The position numbers were made by a program, and so were the translations under genes. This document shows positions 63,849 to 64,000 of a stretch of 64,000 nt of DNA, piece after piece. Below the pieces are notes generated by a model, which saw only the letters and a list, made by a program, of their open reading frames with translations, was not told where the DNA came from and ran no database searches. The DNA is taken from positions 28,376-92,375 of the forward strand of contig NZ_QFAY01000011.1 in NCBI RefSeq assembly GCF_017884005.1, read 5' to 3'. Source of the stretch: Streptococcus panodentis (GTDB lineage Bacteria > Bacillota > Bacilli > Lactobacillales > Streptococcaceae). Each line of letters begins with the position of its first letter. Positions within the stretch are counted from its first letter, which is position 1.

Positions 63849-64000
63849 CCTTCACCAGAGAGCTATCAGTTTCTTAATGGCAGTGGCTTTGTTAAGCTGC
63901 CGCCAAAAATTAGACAATCTCCCAGCCTTCAGTGCAGAGTCACCCAGTGCCTGTGCAGCAGCGGATGCTTATCAAGGGGCAGTCAGCCAAGCACGAGGAG
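63849..64000 (+). other. window end: open but unassigned sequence
   Basis: The last 152 bases are open in one plus-strand frame without a start (PSPESYQFLNGSGFVKLPPK); after about 63,920 another frame gives a more protein-like reading (AADAYQGAVSQARG). This could be a frameshifted fragment of a further gene or the start of a gene continuing beyond the window. I cannot assign it. Confidence 0.3.

Overview
The window is chromosomal DNA of a Streptococcus, most likely of the Sanguinis/Mitis group. This is inferred from gene content and order: purD-E-K-B next to a bgaC/PTS/agaS/galM locus, ruvB beside CiaR-controlled csRNAs, a sialic-acid ABC cluster, a V-type ATPase operon, and a close homologue of the streptococcal LysM surface protein Sip. 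BOX-like repeats and consensus TTGACA/TATAAT or extended -10 promoters agree. Most core genes are moderately GC-rich. Several accessory stretches are clearly AT-richer: about 3.5-6.2, 7.7-9.3, 24.7-25.8 and 62.4-63.9 kb.

Layout. 0-9.5 kb: end of purD, an ATP-grasp gene, purE, purK and purB, interrupted by two AT-rich accessory islands. The first holds a non-specific nuclease, a stop-interrupted mini-ORF and a DUF4041/GIY-YIG protein. The second is a P-loop ATPase lying between purB and a duplicate of the last 45 codons of purB. Two copies of a branched RNA-like element with compensatory stem changes flank purB. 9.7-13.1 kb: a TetR regulator with an oxidoreductase, then dhaKLM. 13.6-22.7 kb: GntR regulator, beta-galactosidase bgaC, a mannose-family PTS (IIB, IIC, IID, IIA), agaS, a tagatose-bisphosphate aldolase and galM. 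This is a route for taking up and degrading galactose- or galactosamine-type host glycans.

22.8-30.4 kb: two csRNAs, ruvB, a compact locus that looks like a reverse-domain type VII secretion lipase effector (TslA-like) with an upstream candidate immunity protein and two small helical partners, a nucleotidyltransferase-like gene, a third csRNA, a tyrosine phosphatase, a MORN-repeat protein and an OatA-like acyltransferase. 30.7-33.4 kb: adhE under Rex and CcpA-type sites. 33.4-35.6 kb: a 174-bp tandem repeat, a membrane protein and a decayed acetyl xylan esterase pseudogene. 35.6-45.6 kb: sialic-acid/ManNAc catabolism (nanE, ABC ATPase, lipoprotein, two permeases, YhcH-like, DUF624, nanA, ROK kinase) with a convergent RpiR regulator.

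46.3-56.5 kb: V-type ATPase operon (H/G-like, I, K, E, C, F, A, B, D), split between F and A by an isocitrate-lyase-like gene and a GNAT gene, and ending in three related terminators. 57-64 kb: Sip homologue, thrC, a repeat-rich spacer, a MATE exporter, a HAD phosphatase, and an AT-rich tail with a 5'-truncated DUF4176 gene and two membrane proteins that looks like debris or the edge of a type VII effector locus.

The strongest candidates for undescribed biology are the paired structured elements around purB, the purB 3'-end duplication with its ATPase cargo, and the TslA-like effector module whose toxin half differs in composition from its targeting half. All assignments come from reading the sequence; no database search was run.
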